DNA of 64,000 nucleotides from Xenophilus azovorans DSM 13620. Lineage in GTDB: Bacteria > Pseudomonadota > Gammaproteobacteria > Burkholderiales > Burkholderiaceae_C. Position 1 is the stretch's first letter. Every line of letters starts with the position of its first letter. Position numbers and translations under genes: made by a program. Below are positions 1 to 8,292 of this stretch, piece after piece. The notes below the pieces were generated by a model. The model was not told where the DNA came from. It did no database searches and saw only the letters and a list, made by a program, of their open reading frames with translations. The stretch covers positions 186,001-250,000 of the forward strand of contig NZ_JQKD01000004.1 of assembly GCF_000745855.1 (NCBI RefSeq). The letters are read 5' to 3'.

Positions 1-434
1 GGAAGCAGGTGACGAGCGAGCTCGCCTACGAGCGCAGCGGGCCCGAGCGATTCCTAAGCACGATGCCGATCGTCGAGCGCTGTCTGCGCCTCGTGCTGGA
101 GGCGCCCGCCGCTGGGTCCGATGCAGCGGCCGGCCGGCTGCTCGCGCGGCTGATCACGCTGCGCAACATGAGCCTGGCGATCTGGGGCGCGCTCGAGGCC
201 GGGCGCTCGCCGGCCATCGAAGCAGCGATGGTGAAGGACCTGGGCACGAACTTCGAGCGCGACACGCTGGAGATCGTGCGCGAGGCGATCGATGCCGACG
301 AGCGCGTCGCGGGCGATGCCGTGCTGGCCGGCTTGCTCGCCAGCGCCTGGCCGCTGGCGCCCACCTACAACCTGCGCGGCGGCACCAACGAGGTCTTGCG
401 CAACATGATCGCCAAGCAACTGCAGGCACGATGA
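1..434 (+). CDS. Acyl-CoA dehydrogenase, C-terminal part (5' end outside window)
   Basis: The frame is open back to base 3, so this is the last ~144 codons of a gene that begins before the window. Acyl-CoA dehydrogenases are FAD enzymes that form the alpha,beta double bond in beta-oxidation and pass electrons to ETF. What remains is the C-terminal helical bundle, ending in the family tail motif GGTNEVLRNMIA. Its stop overlaps the start of the next gene (ATGA), so the two are translationally coupled. A complete-looking dehydrogenase coupled to a degenerate one is the arrangement of heteromeric dehydrogenases such as the ChsE1/ChsE2 pair of steroid degradation; that pairing is inference. Family call is firm, substrate unknown. 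Confidence 0.85.
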   Translation, partial: KQVTSELAYERSGPERFLSTMPIVERCLRLVLEAPAAGSDAAAGRLLARLITLRNMSLAIWGALEAGRSPAIEAAMVKDLGTNFERDTLEIVREAIDADERVAGDAVLAGLLASAWPLAPTYNLRGGTNEVLRNMIAKQLQAR

Positions 435-1522
435 GCGAACTCTCGCTGCCCCTCGCCGAAGCGGCCGATCGTCTGCTGTCGCAGCGCTGCGACAGCCGCC
501 TCGTGGCCGCGGCCGACGCCGGCCAATGGCCGCAGGCGCTGTGGCAGGCGGTCGAGGAACTCGGTCCGGGCCAGCTGCTCGCCCCGGAAGCCGAAGGCGG
601 TGCCGGCGGCGACTGGCTCGACGCCTGCGCCCTGCTCGAACGCGCGGCGGCGCGCTGCGCACCGCTGCCGATCGCGCAGACGCTGCTGGCCGGCTGGTTG
701 CGCTCGCGCGTCGGGCTGGCACCCGCTGCCGGGCCGGCCGCCGTGGCCTTCACCACGGCGCCGCTGGACGCGCTGCGCGCGGCCGGCCGTGCCGACCTGA
801 CCGAAGCCGACGGCCCGGTCGTCGCCTGGGCAGACCAGGCCAGCCATGTCGCCCTGCTCGGCGCAGACGACGCCGGCACGGCCCAGCTGCTTTGGCTGCC
901 GCGAGCGTGCGTCCAAGTGCGTGCGGTCGCGGGCGGCGCCTGGCCTGCGGCGCGCGTCGGCAGCGCCGGCATCCCGCTGCACGCGGCGGCGGGCGCGCGC
1001 CCGACCCAGGCCTGGTGCATCGCGTTGCCGGGCCTGAGCCTGGCCGAGGTGAGGGCGCGCGCCGCTTTGCTCAGCGCCGCGCAGATCGCCGGGGCGCTGG
1101 GGCGCCTGCTCGAGATGACCGTCACCTACACCGGCGAGCGCGTGCAGTTCGGGCGGTCGATCGGCCAGTTCCAGGGCGTGCAGCACCAGCTGGCGCAGCT
1201 GGCCGAGGAGGCCGCCGCAGCGCGCGTGGCGGTGCAGGCGGCCGCGGCCACCGAAGACCCGCGCTGGTTCGTCGCCGCGGCCGCCGCGGCGAAGGCGCGC
1301 GCGGGCGAGGCCGCGGGACTGGGCACGCGCATCGCGCACCAGCTGCATGGCGCCATCGGCGTCACCGCCGAGCACACGCTGCACCTCTACACCCGCAGGC
1401 TGCGCGAGTGGCGCGACGAGCACGGCAGCGAGACCTTCTGGGCCCGCGCCCTGGTGCAGGCCATCCGGCAGGGTGGCGAGCGTTCGGCGTGGCAGGCCGT
1501 GGTGGCCTGCACCTCGCGCTGA
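431..1522 (+). CDS. Acyl-CoA dehydrogenase-like protein, probable non-catalytic partner subunit
   Basis: 363 residues, somewhat short for the family (about 380-400). The C-terminal half is recognisable: GERVQFGRSIGQFQGVQHQL (about residues 237-256) is the usual RxQFGxxIxxFQ helix, followed by QLHGAIGVTAEH. The N-terminal and middle domains are Ala-rich and degenerate, and I cannot find the TEPxxGSD flavin/substrate motif of the middle domain. With the upstream dehydrogenase overlapping by 4 bases, the likely role is the partner subunit of a heteromeric acyl-CoA dehydrogenase (known in steroid and related catabolism). A CoA-transferase gene follows after 13 bases, so all three probably share one transcript. 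Confidence 0.8.
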   Translation: MSELSLPLAEAADRLLSQRCDSRLVAAADAGQWPQALWQAVEELGPGQLLAPEAEGGAGGDWLDACALLERAAARCAPLPIAQTLLAGWLRSRVGLAPAAGPAAVAFTTAPLDALRAAGRADLTEADGPVVAWADQASHVALLGADDAGTAQLLWLPRACVQVRAVAGGAWPAARVGSAGIPLHAAAGARPTQAWCIALPGLSLAEVRARAALLSAAQIAGALGRLLEMTVTYTGERVQFGRSIGQFQGVQHQLAQLAEEAAAARVAVQAAAATEDPRWFVAAAAAAKARAGEAAGLGTRIAHQLHGAIGVTAEHTLHLYTRRLREWRDEHGSETFWARALVQAIRQGGERSAWQAVVACTSR

Positions 1523-1535
1523 CGGGACCCCAACG

Positions 1536-2744
1536 ATGAGCGCGCTGAACGGCATCCGCGTGCTCGATCTCACCGCGTACCTGCTAGGGCCCTTCGCCAC
1601 GCAGATTCTCGGCGACATGGGCGCCGACATCATCAAGGTCGAGTCGCACGAGGGCGACATCGCGCGCGGCATCGGGCCCACCCGCTCGCCGGGCATGGGC
1701 GGCATCTTCCAGCAGAACAACCGCAACAAGCGCAGCGTCGTGCTCGACCTCAAGCAGCCGGCTGGCCGAGACGCGCTGCTGCGGCTGGCCACCACCGCCG
1801 ACGTGTTCGTCTACAACGTGCGCCCGGCGGCGATGGCCCGGCTGGGGCTGTCGTACGAGGCGCTGGCCGCCGTGAACCCGGGCATCGTCTACGTCGGCGC
1901 GGTCGGCTTTGGGCAGGACGGCCCCTACGCCGCGCGGCCGGCGCTCGACGACCTGATGCAGGGCATGTCGGGCATCGCCGGCCTGTACGCGCGCGCCAGC
2001 GGCGGCGAGCCGCGCTACGTCCCGATGGCGATGGCCGACCGCTACACCGGCACCGTGCTCGTCAATGCCATCCTCGGCGCCCTGGTGCACAAGCTGCGCA
2101 CGGGCCAGGGGCAGTCGCTGGAGGTGCCGATGTTCGAATCGCTGGTGCAGGGCGTGCTCGGCGACCACCTGATGGGCCACTCCTTCGACCCGCCGCTGGG
2201 CCCGCCGGGCTATCCTCGCCACCTGAGCCCCGACCGGCGGCCGTTCCGTACCCTGGGCGGCTGGCTGTGCGCCTTTCTCATCAGCGACGGCCAGTGGCGC
2301 GCGGTGCTTGAGCGCCTGGGCCAGCCCGAGCTGCTGCTGGACCCGCGCTTCGCCACGCTGCAGGCGCGCACCGAGCATTCGCGCGAGGTCTACGCCTGGC
2401 TCGATGCCACCTTCCGCACGCGCACCACCGGGCAGTGGCTCGCGCTGCTGGGCGAGGCCGACGTGCCGGCCGGCCCGCTGCACACGCTGGAGTCGCTGCT
2501 CGACGATCCGCACCTCAACGCCGTGGGCTTCTTCCAGCGCCTGGAGCATCCCACCGAAGGCACGCTGGTGACCCTTCGGCCGCCCTCGCGCTGGTCGCGC
2601 ACGCCGCCGGAAGTCCGGCGCGCGCCGCCACGCCTGGGCGAGCACAGTGCCCAGCTGCTCGCCGAGGCCGGCTACTCGGGCGCGGAGATTGCCGCGCTGG
2701 TGGCCGCCGGCGTCACGGTCGCGGAGCGCGGCGGGAGCGACTGA
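1536..2744 (+). CDS. Family III CoA-transferase (CaiB/BaiF)
   Basis: 402 residues from the ATG, close to the normal length of this family, which moves CoA between carboxylic acids through a mixed-anhydride and Asp-thioester intermediate. The N-terminal fold motif is clear (GIRVLDLTAYLLGPFATQIL, then ADIIKVESHEGD). RPALDDLMQGMSG at about residue 130 carries the Asp expected to be the catalytic nucleophile. The ATG is chosen because the family motif begins 5 residues later; a longer upstream reading would run into the preceding gene. It closely resembles the transferase at 32424-33662 (shared FDPPL and DRRP segments). Probable role: activation of a growth substrate to its CoA ester. Substrate unknown. 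Confidence 0.9.
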   Translation: MSALNGIRVLDLTAYLLGPFATQILGDMGADIIKVESHEGDIARGIGPTRSPGMGGIFQQNNRNKRSVVLDLKQPAGRDALLRLATTADVFVYNVRPAAMARLGLSYEALAAVNPGIVYVGAVGFGQDGPYAARPALDDLMQGMSGIAGLYARASGGEPRYVPMAMADRYTGTVLVNAILGALVHKLRTGQGQSLEVPMFESLVQGVLGDHLMGHSFDPPLGPPGYPRHLSPDRRPFRTLGGWLCAFLISDGQWRAVLERLGQPELLLDPRFATLQARTEHSREVYAWLDATFRTRTTGQWLALLGEADVPAGPLHTLESLLDDPHLNAVGFFQRLEHPTEGTLVTLRPPSRWSRTPPEVRRAPPRLGEHSAQLLAEAGYSGAEIAALVAAGVTVAERGGSD

Positions 2745-2782
2745 TGTCGATCACCCCCGCGCTCAATCGGCGGCGCGCGAAG

Positions 2783-3565
2783 CTACTGCCCGCGAAATTG
2801 CGGCGTCCGCTTCTCGAGCAGGGCGGCGACGCCTTCTTTGGCATCGGCCATGTCCAGCGTGCGCGACTGCAGCAGCGCCTCGATCTCGCCAGCCGATTTC
2901 GGGTCCCAGTCGAGACCACGGTAGAGCGAACGCTTCATCATCCGCACCGCCACCGGCGCGTTAGCCGCGATTTCGTCGGCCAGCTCGCGCGCGCGCGCCA
3001 GCACCTGCGCCGGCTCGACCGCGTGGTTGGCGATGCCCATCTCGGCAGCCTCGGCGCCCGAGAACACGCGCCCGGTGAACAGCAGTTCGGCAGCGCGCGG
3101 CACGCCGCACACCCGCGGCAGCAGGTAGCTGATGGCCATGCCCGAATGCAGCCCCAGGCGCGCGAAATTGGCGCCGTAGCGCGCCTCGCGGTTGGCCACG
3201 CGCAGGTCGCACACCAGGCCCAGGCCGAAGCCGCCGCCGATGGCGTGGCCGTTCATCGCCGCGATCACCGGCACCTGCACATCGAGGATGCTCAGGAACG
3301 GACGGTAGATCGCGTAGGACGCCTCGTGCGGCAACTCGTTGCCACGATCGAGAATGGTGCTGCGGAAGTCCGCGCCCGAGCAGAAATTGGTACCGGCGCC
3401 GGTGATGACGACACAGCGGATGTCGCGATCCGCTTTCACCTGGTCGATCACCTGCTGGAACGCCTGCAGCAGTTCGGGCGCCATGGCGTTGCGTTGCTCG
3501 GGCCGGTTCAGCGTGATCTCGCAGATGGCGTCACGGCGGGCGACGAGGACGGCGGCTTCGGTCAT
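2783..3565 (-). CDS. Enoyl-CoA hydratase/isomerase family (crotonase fold), lacking both hydratase glutamates
   Basis: 260 residues, a full-length crotonase. The oxyanion-hole segments are present: GTNFCSGADFR near residue 60 and GHAIGGGFGLGLVCDL near residue 105. At the two positions where classical enoyl-CoA hydratases have Glu, this protein has Gly (GGGFGLGL) and Arg (NFARLGL), so ordinary syn-hydration is unlikely; isomerase, hydrolase or retro-Claisen chemistry, all known in this fold, is possible. It stands alone on the minus strand, convergent with the CoA-transferase gene and divergent from the binding-protein operon that starts 103 bases away. Fold call firm, reaction unknown. Confidence 0.85.
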   Translation of the reverse strand: MTEAAVLVARRDAICEITLNRPEQRNAMAPELLQAFQQVIDQVKADRDIRCVVITGAGTNFCSGADFRSTILDRGNELPHEASYAIYRPFLSILDVQVPVIAAMNGHAIGGGFGLGLVCDLRVANREARYGANFARLGLHSGMAISYLLPRVCGVPRAAELLFTGRVFSGAEAAEMGIANHAVEPAQVLARARELADEIAANAPVAVRMMKRSLYRGLDWDPKSAGEIEALLQSRTLDMADAKEGVAALLEKRTPQFRGQ

Positions 3566-3667
3566 GCGTTTTCCTTCGGTGGATGGGTCTGCTGCTCAGC
3601 GCAGTGTAGGCGCGCCGGGTGATCGCGATGAACGAACGGTGATGACGTCCAACGTGTAGGAGGGACC

Positions 3668-4639
3668 ATGAACGCGTTGTACAAAATTCTCCTTTGCCTG
3701 CTGGCAACGGCCGGCTCCATCGTCTCCAAGCCGGCAGCGGCACAGGCCTGGCCGTCGAAACCGGTGCAGCTGATCGTGCCGCAGGGCGCGGGCGGCAGCA
3801 CCGACGCGCTGGCGCGGCTGTTGGCCCCGCTGCTCGGCGAGCGTCTGGGGCAGACCGTGGTCATCGACAACCGCGCCGGCGCCGGCGGCGTGCTCGGCGT
3901 CAGCACGCTGGCCAAGGCGCCCGCCGACGGCTATACGCTGCTCTTCGGCTCGAGCACCACGGTGGCGGCCAACGCCTTCCTGTATGCCAGCTTCCCCATC
4001 GATCCGCTGAAGGACCTGGTGCCGCTGGCGCTGGCGGCCGACGCGCCCTTCGTCATCGTCGTTCCCGGGTCCTCGCCGAGCAAGTCGTTGCGCGAGCTGG
4101 TCGCCACGGCCAAGGCGTCGCCCGGCAAGCTCAACTACGGCTTCGGCACCAGTTCGGGCCTGCTGTGCATGGAACTGCTCAAGAGTGCCGCCGGCATCGA
4201 CATCGCGAAGGTGCCCTACAAGGCTTCGGCGCAGGCGCTCACCGACCTGATCGGCGGCCAGCTCGACGTGGTCTGCGAACCCTTGTCGAGCAGCGCGCCC
4301 AACGCCAAGGCCGGCCGGCTGCGCATCCTGGCCGGCACCGGCGCGCAGCGCAGCTCGCTGGCGCCGGAAACCGAAACCGTCGGCGAGACAGGCGTCAAGG
4401 GCATGGCGTACTCGGCCTGGGTGGGCTTCTTCGCACCGGCCGGCGTGCCCCGCGACATCAGCGCCAGGCTCGGCCGCGAAATGATGGCGATCCTCAGGGA
4501 CCCGGCGGTGCAGGACAAGATGCGCTCCATCTCGTGGGAGCCCCGCCCCGGCGACGCCGAGGCGCTGGCTGAAATCCACCGTGCCGAGATGAAGGCCATT
4601 GCGGCCACCGTGAAGGCCGCCGGCATCAAGGCCGAATGA
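3668..4639 (+). CDS. Bug-family (TctC-like) periplasmic tricarboxylate-transporter binding protein
   Basis: 323 residues with an N-terminal signal peptide (LLCLLATAG hydrophobic core, Ala-x-Ala site near residue 25) followed by the Bug signature WPSKPVQLIVPQGAGGSTD. Bug proteins are periplasmic receptors for carboxylates and are greatly expanded in Burkholderiales. No TctA or TctB membrane subunits occur in the window, so this is an orphan receptor that would have to use a distant permease or act in sensing. A strong ribosome binding site (AGGAGG) lies 4 bases before the ATG. It leads a five-gene plus-strand unit with a second Bug protein, two thioesterases and a CoA-transferase. The ligand is presumably the carboxylate handled by the neighbouring enzymes (inference). 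Confidence 0.92.
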   Translation: MNALYKILLCLLATAGSIVSKPAAAQAWPSKPVQLIVPQGAGGSTDALARLLAPLLGERLGQTVVIDNRAGAGGVLGVSTLAKAPADGYTLLFGSSTTVAANAFLYASFPIDPLKDLVPLALAADAPFVIVVPGSSPSKSLRELVATAKASPGKLNYGFGTSSGLLCMELLKSAAGIDIAKVPYKASAQALTDLIGGQLDVVCEPLSSSAPNAKAGRLRILAGTGAQRSSLAPETETVGETGVKGMAYSAWVGFFAPAGVPRDISARLGREMMAILRDPAVQDKMRSISWEPRPGDAEALAEIHRAEMKAIAATVKAAGIKAE

Positions 4640-4683
4640 TGGCCACGCCTTTGCAACCCGCCCCAGGATGGAGAAAGCGGCCG

Positions 4684-5655
4684 ATGAAGCGCATCCCTCG
4701 CCTGCCGCGCCGCCTGCTGCTCGCCGCGGCCCTGCTGCTGCCGCTGCTGGCCGGCGCCGCCGAGCCCTATCCGTCGCGGCCGATCCGCATGGTCGTGCCG
4801 TTCGGCGCCGGCGGCACCAGCGACGTGGTGGCACGGCTGCTCAGCGCCAAGCTCTCGGAATCGCTGAAGCAGACCGTCAACGTCGACCCCAAGCCCGGTG
4901 CCAACGGCATCATCGGCACCGACATCGTGGCCAAGGCCACGCCCGACGGCTACACGCTGCTGCTCACCGTGGCCAGCGCGCAGACGCTGACCCCGGCGCT
5001 GTACAAGCTGCCCTTCGATCCGGTCAAGGACTTCGCGCCGATCTCGCTGGTGGCCAACCTGGGCGGCGTGTTCCTCGTCAATGCCAACGTGCCGGCGCGC
5101 ACGATGCAGGAGTTTGTCGCCCAAGCGCGCACGCGTCCGGGGCGCTTCAGCTACGGCGCCGGCACGAGCCTGCTGCGCCTGATCGGCGAGCAGCTGAAGC
5201 AGGCCACTGGCGCCGACATCACGATGGTACCCTACAAGGGCACCGGTCCACAGATGGCGGCGGTGGTGGGCGGCGAGGTGGATGCGGTGGTCGACCCCTT
5301 CGTCGGCATGGCCCACGTCAAGTCGGGCAAGGTGCGCCCGTTGGCCGTGCTGATGAACAAGCGCTCGGCGCTGCTGCCCGACGTGCCCACGCTCGAAGAG
5401 ACCGGCATCAAGGGCATCGCGCTGGATTCCTGGGCCGCGGTGCTGGCGCCGGCGGGCACGCCGCCGGAGATCGTCAACAGGCTGTCGACGGAGATCGCGC
5501 GCATCGTCGCGCTGCCCGACGTGCGCGAGCGCCTGGCGGCCCTCAACTACGACCCGGTGGGCAGCACGCCGTCCGAGCTGGGCCGCACCATCGACGCCGA
5601 GATCGCCAAGTGGAAGCGCGTGGTCAAGGAAGCCAACTACAAGGCCGAGGACTGA
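4684..5655 (+). CDS. Second Bug-family (TctC-like) periplasmic binding protein
   Basis: 323 residues from the ATG at 4684. This start gives a clean signal peptide (KRIPRLPRRLLLAAALLLPL, cleavage after the Ala-Gly-Ala region) and sits behind a GGAGAAAG ribosome binding site; an in-frame ATG 48 bases upstream overlaps the previous stop but would add a non-signal extension. The mature protein starts with EPYPSRPIRMVVPFGAGGTS, the Bug signature. It is a paralogue of the preceding protein, sharing the pattern of KATPDGYTLLL and VPYKGTGPQ segments. Tandem Bug receptors without permease genes are common in Burkholderiales catabolic islands. Ligand unknown. Confidence 0.9.
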   Translation: MKRIPRLPRRLLLAAALLLPLLAGAAEPYPSRPIRMVVPFGAGGTSDVVARLLSAKLSESLKQTVNVDPKPGANGIIGTDIVAKATPDGYTLLLTVASAQTLTPALYKLPFDPVKDFAPISLVANLGGVFLVNANVPARTMQEFVAQARTRPGRFSYGAGTSLLRLIGEQLKQATGADITMVPYKGTGPQMAAVVGGEVDAVVDPFVGMAHVKSGKVRPLAVLMNKRSALLPDVPTLEETGIKGIALDSWAAVLAPAGTPPEIVNRLSTEIARIVALPDVRERLAALNYDPVGSTPSELGRTIDAEIAKWKRVVKEANYKAED

Positions 5656-5684
5656 ACCCTCCTCCCGCGCCCCGGAGCCTGCCC

Positions 5685-6113
5685 TTGTTCATCGAAACCC
5701 ACCTCGGTCGCGTGTCGCCGCTGGAGTGCGACCAGCTCGGCCACATGAACGTGCAGTTCTACGTCGCCAAGGTCTCCGACGCGGCATGGCACGTGATGGC
5801 GTCCATCGGCCTCACGCCCGCCTACATCCGCGAGCGGCGCCGCGCGCCTGCGGCGGTGAAGCAAGAGGTGCTGTACCTGAAGGAACTGCTGGCCGGCGAC
5901 CTGGTGCGCATGGAAAGCGGCGTGCTCGAGGTGAGCGAGCGCAAGATCACCTTCTTCCACCGCCTGAGCAACGTCGAGACCGGCCAGCTGGCGATGAAGA
6001 GCAAGGTCTACACGGTGATGATGGATCTCGACGCGCGCCGTTCCACCACGATCGATGCCGTGGTGCTGGGGCGCGCACGCGAGCGCTTGCTGCCTGCGGG
6101 GAGCGACGCATGA
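5685..6113 (+). CDS. Acyl-CoA thioesterase, 4HBT hotdog family
   Basis: 142 residues with one hotdog domain. The 4-hydroxybenzoyl-CoA thioesterase motif appears as DQLGHMNVQFYV near residue 17, with the Asp that acts in catalysis in this family. The proposed start is a TTG with a CGGAG ribosome binding site 7 bases upstream; no in-frame ATG lies before the domain. The stop overlaps the ATG of the next gene (ATGA), and that protein repeats the same motif, suggesting gene duplication. Likely role: hydrolysis of an acyl- or aroyl-CoA, freeing CoA or releasing a dead-end thioester. The TTG start is the least certain point. Confidence 0.82.
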   Translation: MFIETHLGRVSPLECDQLGHMNVQFYVAKVSDAAWHVMASIGLTPAYIRERRRAPAAVKQEVLYLKELLAGDLVRMESGVLEVSERKITFFHRLSNVETGQLAMKSKVYTVMMDLDARRSTTIDAVVLGRARERLLPAGSDA

Positions 6114-7033
6114 CGGCCGTGGAAGAACCCGGCGCCGAACGCGTCTTCGTCACCGGCCGCGGCGCGGTGAACATGGCCGACTGCGACCAGTGGGGCCACA
6201 TGAACGTGCAGTTCTACCTGGCGCGCGCCAGCGACGCGCAGGCCCACCTCGCCGCGCGCCTGGGGCTCGCGCCGCGGCGGTTGCGCGCCGATCAGTTGGC
6301 CTTGCGGCCGCTCACCGACCGAACGCTCTTCAAGCGCGAGCTGCACGGCGGCGGCATCCATGCCATCCGCTCCGGCATCCGCGCCGTGCACGACGACGGC
6401 ACGATCGACATCGCCAGCCGCATGACGAACCTGGGCACCGGCGTCGAATCGGCGGCGTTCGAGACGCGGCTGCGCCTGGTGGGCGCCGACGACAGCACGC
6501 GGCCGTGGCCCGCCGACGTGCTGGCGGCGGCGCGCGCGCACGCCGGCGAGCTGCCCGAGATGCCTGCGCCGGCGCCGATGGCCGCGCTCCTCCCGCCGGG
6601 CCCGCCGCCGCTCGACCGGCTGCTGCTCACCTACCGCGGCTCGATCGAACCCTGGGACTGCGACGCCGACGGCGTGGCGCCGCCGCGCGCGCACATCGCG
6701 CGCTTCAACGACGCCATCACGCACCTCTTTCGCGCGATGCAGTTGGACCGCAAGGCGCTGCTGGCCGCCGGCACCGGATCGGCGGCGCTCGACTACGACA
6801 TCACTTACCACCGCGCGCTGCGCGCCGGCACCGGGGTGGAAGTGCGCAGCGGCGTCCTCGCGGCGGGCGAGAAGCTCTATCACATCGTCCACCACGTGGT
6901 CGACTCGAACGACGGCAGCCTGTACACGACGATCGTCGTCGTCGCTCTGTTCTTCGACCTAAAACAACGCAAGTCGGTGCCGATGCCGGCGGCCGTCCGC
7001 GCCGCAGCCGAGCGCCTCATCGTCCATGCCTGA
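6110..7033 (+). CDS. Tandem-hotdog thioesterase-like protein
   Basis: 307 residues, twice the size of a single 4HBT protein. The first half contains DQWGHMNVQFYLARASDAQ, almost the same as the preceding gene. The second half starts near residue 165 with TYRGSIEPWDCDADG, where the D..GH.N motif has decayed to DADGVAPPRAH; the fold appears kept but catalytic residues may be lost. This is therefore a fused or internally duplicated hotdog protein with probably one active half. It overlaps its upstream neighbour by 4 bases and the downstream CoA-transferase by 8 bases, so all three are translated together. Function beyond acyl-CoA thioesterase or thioester binding is unknown. Confidence 0.82.
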   Translation: MTAVEEPGAERVFVTGRGAVNMADCDQWGHMNVQFYLARASDAQAHLAARLGLAPRRLRADQLALRPLTDRTLFKRELHGGGIHAIRSGIRAVHDDGTIDIASRMTNLGTGVESAAFETRLRLVGADDSTRPWPADVLAAARAHAGELPEMPAPAPMAALLPPGPPPLDRLLLTYRGSIEPWDCDADGVAPPRAHIARFNDAITHLFRAMQLDRKALLAAGTGSAALDYDITYHRALRAGTGVEVRSGVLAAGEKLYHIVHHVVDSNDGSLYTTIVVVALFFDLKQRKSVPMPAAVRAAAERLIVHA

Positions 7034-8264
7034 ACCCACCGCACCCACCCCCACGGCAGCCGGGACGCCGCCGCCGCGCGCGCTGGCCGGCCTGCGCGTG
7101 CTGGATCTCTCGCGCGTGCTCGCCGGCCCGCTGTGCGCGCAGATGCTGGCCGACCACGGCGCCGCGGTGATCAAGGTCGAGCCGCCCGAAGGCGACGAGG
7201 CACGCCGCATCGGCCCACCGCTGGACGAGCGCGGTGAGTGCGCCTACTTTGCGGCGCTCAACCGCGGCAAGCGGTCGATCGCGCTCGACCTGTCGCGCGC
7301 CGACGGTCGCGCCGTGCTCGGGCGGCTGCTCGACGAGGCCGACGTGCTGATCGAGAACTTCCTGCCCGGCACGATGGAGAAGTGGGGCCTGGGCTACGAG
7401 ACCACGCTCGCCGCCCGCCACCCGCGGCTCATTTACTGCAACGTCAGCGGCTTCGGCGCCGACGGGCCGCTGGGCGGCCTGCCGGGCTACGACGCCGTCG
7501 CGCAGGCCATCTCCGGGCTGATGAGCATCAACGGCACGCCCGAGTCGGGCCCGGTGCGGCTGGGCGTGCCGGTGGTGGACTACCTCACCGGCTACAACGC
7601 GATGGTCGGCGTGCTGCTGGCCCTGGCCGCACGCGCGCATACGGGCGCCGGCCAGCGGGTGGAAGCCACGCTGTTCGACACCGGCCTGGCGCTGCTGTTG
7701 GCGCCGCATGCCTCGAACTGGTTCTACTCCGGGCGGATCCCGCAGCGCATGGGCAGCTCGCATCCGAACATCGTGCCCTACGACTGCTACGCGGCGGCGG
7801 ACGGGCCGATCTTCCTGGGTGTCGTCAACAACGGCCAGTTCGCCCGGCTGTGCGAATGCGTGCAGCGTCCCGACCTCGCGTCCGACCCCCGTTTCGCCGA
7901 CCCCGTCAGACGCCGCGAGCACCGCGACGTGCTGCGCGCCGAGCTCGAACGCACGCTGGCACGCTACCCCGCCGCCGAGCTGTGCGACACGCTGATGCGC
8001 CGCGGCGTGCCCGCCGGCGTGGTGAACAACGTCGAGCAGGCGCTGACGCACCCGCACGCCCTGCACCGCGAAATGGTGGTGCAGGCCGACGGGCACCGCC
8101 ACATCGGCGTGCCGGTCAAGCTGAGCGCGACGCCGGGCCGCGTGGCGAGCCTGCCGCCGCGGCTGAGCGAGCATGCCGACGGCATCCTAGCCGAACTGGG
8201 CCTGAGCACGGCCGAACGCGAGACGCTCTACCGCGAGGGCACCGTGGCCCCCCCGCCGGCGTAG
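7026..8264 (+). CDS. Family III CoA-transferase (CaiB/BaiF)
   Basis: 412 residues. The start region reads LAGLRVLDLSRVLAGPLCAQ and VIKVEPPEGDEARRIGPP, the typical N-terminal fold of this family, followed by GYDAVAQAISGLMSINGTP near residue 155, which carries the expected nucleophilic Asp. This last motif is closer to formyl-/succinyl-CoA transferases than that of the transferase at 1536. It is the last gene of the plus-strand unit with two Bug receptors and two hotdog proteins, and overlaps the preceding gene by 8 bases. Likely role: CoA activation of the acid captured by the receptors (inference). The next gene is convergent, 28 bases away. Confidence 0.9.
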   Translation: MPEPTAPTPTAAGTPPPRALAGLRVLDLSRVLAGPLCAQMLADHGAAVIKVEPPEGDEARRIGPPLDERGECAYFAALNRGKRSIALDLSRADGRAVLGRLLDEADVLIENFLPGTMEKWGLGYETTLAARHPRLIYCNVSGFGADGPLGGLPGYDAVAQAISGLMSINGTPESGPVRLGVPVVDYLTGYNAMVGVLLALAARAHTGAGQRVEATLFDTGLALLLAPHASNWFYSGRIPQRMGSSHPNIVPYDCYAAADGPIFLGVVNNGQFARLCECVQRPDLASDPRFADPVRRREHRDVLRAELERTLARYPAAELCDTLMRRGVPAGVVNNVEQALTHPHALHREMVVQADGHRHIGVPVKLSATPGRVASLPPRLSEHADGILAELGLSTAERETLYREGTVAPPPA

Positions 8265-8292
8265 CGCCGGCGCACACACTCGACCGACGGCC

